Source of the DNA: Leptolyngbyaceae cyanobacterium
GTDB lineage: Bacteria; Cyanobacteriota; Cyanobacteriia; Cyanobacteriales; Aerosakkonemataceae
Direction: 5' to 3'
Length of the DNA stretch: 64,000 nt
NCBI GenBank assembly: GCA_036703985.1
Contig: DATNQN010000080.1
Coordinates: forward strand, 37,099-101,098
Shown here: positions 62,145 to 64,000 of the stretch, one piece after another
How the letters are laid out: every line of letters begins with the position of its first letter
Numbering within the stretch: the first letter of the stretch is position 1
Position numbers and translations under genes: made by a program
The notes under the pieces: generated by a model
Databases searched by the model: none
The model's input: only the letters and a program-made list of their open reading frames with translations
What the model was told of the DNA's origin: nothing

Positions 62145-62593
62145 TAACAAGGCTCCCTTGAGCGTCAATCAATTTTAGATGCGAGGATTTTAGACTTTAG
62201 ATTCAATAATTAGCCCTTTAGATGGGGCTACAGGGTAAAATTTTTCTTTACATATCTTAATTGTATTGAATCTTGTATTTCTGTTAACCATTTGGCAATT
62301 GGCGATCGAAAAATCGAGGTGAGGGCGCTTACCCGTCCCTCAGATCTGGCTCCCCTGGTGTCTGAAGAATAAGGCAAACTAGTATTGAGCGCTGAGTTTA
62401 CATACTTCGATCGTTTATTAAAAATTACGTACTGGGTATTTACCCTTAGGGAGAGTGGAAGATTGGCAGAACAGAAGAATGGGAGAATCGGAGCGTAATC
62501 GATCGATTCGTCCGATTGCCTATCACTCCATCACTCAATCCCTCTCACCCCTTCGCTCGCTCGATTCACATTTACACAAGTTCCACAACGCCC
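62145..62593. other. Divergent intergenic region between the EamA and sppA genes
   Basis: 449 bp. It has a TTTTAGACTTTAGATTC short-repeat fragment (about 62189-62205), a TAGCCC/GGGCTA hairpin (about 62211-62228), and a GAGGG...CCCTC hairpin (about 62321-62342) within a locally conserved-looking G/C-rich patch. A purine-rich stretch (62445-62495) follows. The frame of sppA is open back to 62516, but that part lacks family similarity. I see no gene. Confidence 0.5.
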
Positions 62594-63415
62594 ATGATCT
62601 GGCCTTTTAAGCCAAAGTTTAAAAAGCAAATTGCTCGGATTGAAATTACCGGTGCGATCGCAGGCGCTACCCGGAAATGGGTATTAGACGCCCTAAAGAC
62701 CGTCGAGGAAAAGCGTTTTCCAGCCCTGCTATTACGAATTGACAGTCCTGGCGGCACGGTGGGAGACTCCCAAGAAATTTACAGCGCTCTCAAGCGGTTG
62801 CAAGAAAAAGTCAAAATAGTTGCCAGTTTTGGCAATATTTCCGCATCTGGGGGCGTTTACATCGGGATGGGAGCTCCTTACGTGATCGCTAATCCAGGAA
62901 CGATTACTGGCAGCATCGGCGTAATTTTACGCGGTAATAACTTAGAACGCCTGTTGGATAAAGTTGGCGTATCCTTCAAAACGATCAAATCTGGCCCGTA
63001 CAAAGATATCTTGGCTTTTGACAGAGAACTCACCGAACCGGAAAAAAATATTCTGCAAGAGTTAATAGATGTAAGTTATCTACAGTTCGTCCAAACTGTA
63101 GCCCAAGCACGGAACTTGACGGTAGAAAATGTCAGGAGTTTCGCTGACGGACGCATTTTTACCGGAGAACAAGCCTTACAATTAGGTGTGGTTGACAGAT
63201 TGGGTACGGAAGAAGATGCGCGGCGCTGGGCAGCAGAACTAGCCGGACTCGATCCGGAAAAAACCCGCTGCTATAACTTTGAAGAAAAGAAATCCGTTGT
63301 TAATAAATTGTTATCGGGAAATAACCTAGCGTCATCTAGACTATCATCCGGAATGGATTGGTTAGAATTCGAGCTATCTACCAATGGTCTTCCTTTGTGG
63401 CTCTATCGACCTTAA
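62594..63415 (+). CDS. sppA: Signal peptide peptidase-like protease (S49 family, short form)
   Basis: A 273-residue serine protease with a Ser-Lys dyad. The start is ATG 62594 (MIWPFKPKFKKQIARIEITG); 26 upstream in-frame codons are low-complexity and not family-like. Motifs: ALLLRIDSPGGTVGDSQEIY (oxyanion region, about 47-66), the nucleophile Ser in GNISASGGVYIGMG, and the Lys in IKSGPYKDILAF, followed by ADGRIFTGEQALQLGVVDRLG. It lacks the N-terminal TM helix and the duplicated half of long SppA, matching the short bacterial/archaeal type; it probably acts at the inner face of the membrane on cleaved signal peptides or small membrane proteins. Gap of 163 bp to aroH on the same strand. Confidence 0.93.
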   Translation: MIWPFKPKFKKQIARIEITGAIAGATRKWVLDALKTVEEKRFPALLLRIDSPGGTVGDSQEIYSALKRLQEKVKIVASFGNISASGGVYIGMGAPYVIANPGTITGSIGVILRGNNLERLLDKVGVSFKTIKSGPYKDILAFDRELTEPEKNILQELIDVSYLQFVQTVAQARNLTVENVRSFADGRIFTGEQALQLGVVDRLGTEEDARRWAAELAGLDPEKTRCYNFEEKKSVVNKLLSGNNLASSRLSSGMDWLEFELSTNGLPLWLYRP

Positions 63416-63578
63416 GTTAAAACGCAATTGCAATTTGCAGCTTAAATCCCGGGTTTTGTTAACATTGCTGACGGCACTGCTGTTATATCAGCAGTGCTTC
63501 GGCCATGATGGAAGGAATCTTTAATGTTATCCATCTGTGGAAATTAATATTAGTTTTGATAATCAGGAGGATTTTTAC

Positions 63579-63977
63579 GTGGAGTGGCGAGTTAAGGCGA
63601 TTCGTGGGGCAACTACTGTCTCAGAAAATTCTATTGAAGCGATTCGAGAAGCGGTAACGGAACTGTTAGATGAACTACAAGAACGTAATAATTTAGACCC
63701 CAACGATATCATAAGTGCCATTTTCTCTGCTACTCGCGACCTGGATGCGATTTTTCCAGCTGCGATCGCTCGCAAACGTCGCGGCTGGGAAAATGTCGCC
63801 CTGTTAGATGTCCAGCATATGTACGTACCGGGCGATCTAGAACGCTGCGTTCGCTTTTTGATCCACGTTAATCTGCCTTATCCTCACGTCAAGGTTTACC
63901 ATCCCTATTTGCGGAAAGCTAAAAGCCTCCGACCTGATTGGAGTTTACCTTCTACTGCTGGTAGTTTGCCCCTTTAG
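63579..63977 (+). CDS. aroH: Chorismate mutase, AroH class
   Basis: A 132-residue enzyme converting chorismate to prephenate for Phe/Tyr synthesis, with the trimeric AroH fold of Bacillus-type enzymes. Start GTG 63579: a textbook AGGAGG (63565-63570) lies 8 bases before it and the protein then begins VEWRVKAIRGATTV at the family start; an earlier in-frame GTG at 63537 lacks this. Active-site landmarks are the Arg in RAIRGATTV-type KAIRGATTVSENS (here IRGATT), the Glu/Arg region DIISAIFSATRDLDAIFPAAIAR, and the R-x-L-x-H block CVRFLIHVNLPYPHVKVYHPYLRKAKSLRPDW. The length is normal. The last 23 bases of the window after it are non-coding. Confidence 0.96.
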   Translation: MEWRVKAIRGATTVSENSIEAIREAVTELLDELQERNNLDPNDIISAIFSATRDLDAIFPAAIARKRRGWENVALLDVQHMYVPGDLERCVRFLIHVNLPYPHVKVYHPYLRKAKSLRPDWSLPSTAGSLPL

Positions 63978-64000
63978 GGGATGGGGAGGTGGGGGGATGG

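Overview
The window looks like chromosomal DNA of a cyanobacterium, most likely a filamentous one. This rests on frequent GCGATCGC (HIP1-type) octamers on both strands, a low-to-moderate G+C with AT-rich spacers, many small palindromic dispersed repeats, and typical cyanobacterial families: pentapeptide-repeat proteins, Uma2/DUF820, a haemagglutinin-CHAT giant, AroH-type chorismate mutase, a kinase-AAA-GAF-histidine kinase, and a RAYT transposase. No species is claimed. No tRNA, rRNA or CRISPR array was found.

Layout. 1-2.8 kb: 3' end of uvrC, a secreted pentapeptide protein, then a long AT-rich spacer leading to a 59-aa zinc-ribbon gene. 2.9-11.7 kb: one gene of about 2,950 codons (two-partner-secretion haemagglutinin N-terminus, long beta-helix, 25 perfect PPPVDN repeats, C-terminal CHAT caspase-like protease). 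11.8-14.9 kb: Uma2 protein and two tandem pentapeptide paralogues, the second fused in frame to RidA, with two copies of a 65-bp palindromic element. 14.9-19.8 kb: RND efflux permease and its adaptor. 20.1-23.0 kb: a phnD-phnC-phnE type importer. 23.0-23.9 kb: a RAYT killed by one stop codon, then a palindrome and an IS200/IS605-like hairpin. 23.9-29.5 kb: CHAD protein, an unknown protein, carB.

30.0-33.9 kb is a small accessory segment: sulfotransferase plus a GT4/GH99-like fusion, bounded by a 16-bp direct repeat, with a transposase remnant on the left and a decayed DUF1350 gene on the right. 34.1-38.1 kb: ilvB with an extra C-terminal zinc ribbon, an MFS transporter and a small hydrolase-like protein. 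38.7-46.5 kb: a signalling operon of a giant Ser/Thr kinase-AAA-GAF-histidine kinase, a single-domain response regulator and a REC-PAS-class III cyclase, suggesting phosphorelay control of cyclic nucleotide synthesis. 46.7-51.1 kb: a ferrochelatase-like protein with a His-rich tail and structured leader, a repeat-bearing NAD-dependent epimerase-like protein and hemE. 51.2-56.2 kb: a pentameric ligand-gated ion channel homologue, a secreted repeat protein, an LD-carboxypeptidase whose coding sequence contains an in-frame mobile repeat, and an amino-acid permease. 56.4-64 kb: Uma2, an orphan sugar-binding lipoprotein, a GT4, a HEAT-repeat protein, an EamA exporter, SppA and AroH.

The points most worth a second look are the secreted haemagglutinin-CHAT protein, the pentapeptide-RidA fusion, the palindromic element translated as part of LdcA, the pentameric channel homologue, the chelatase leader with competing pairings, and a 131-134 bp repeat with two well-conserved intergenic copies.
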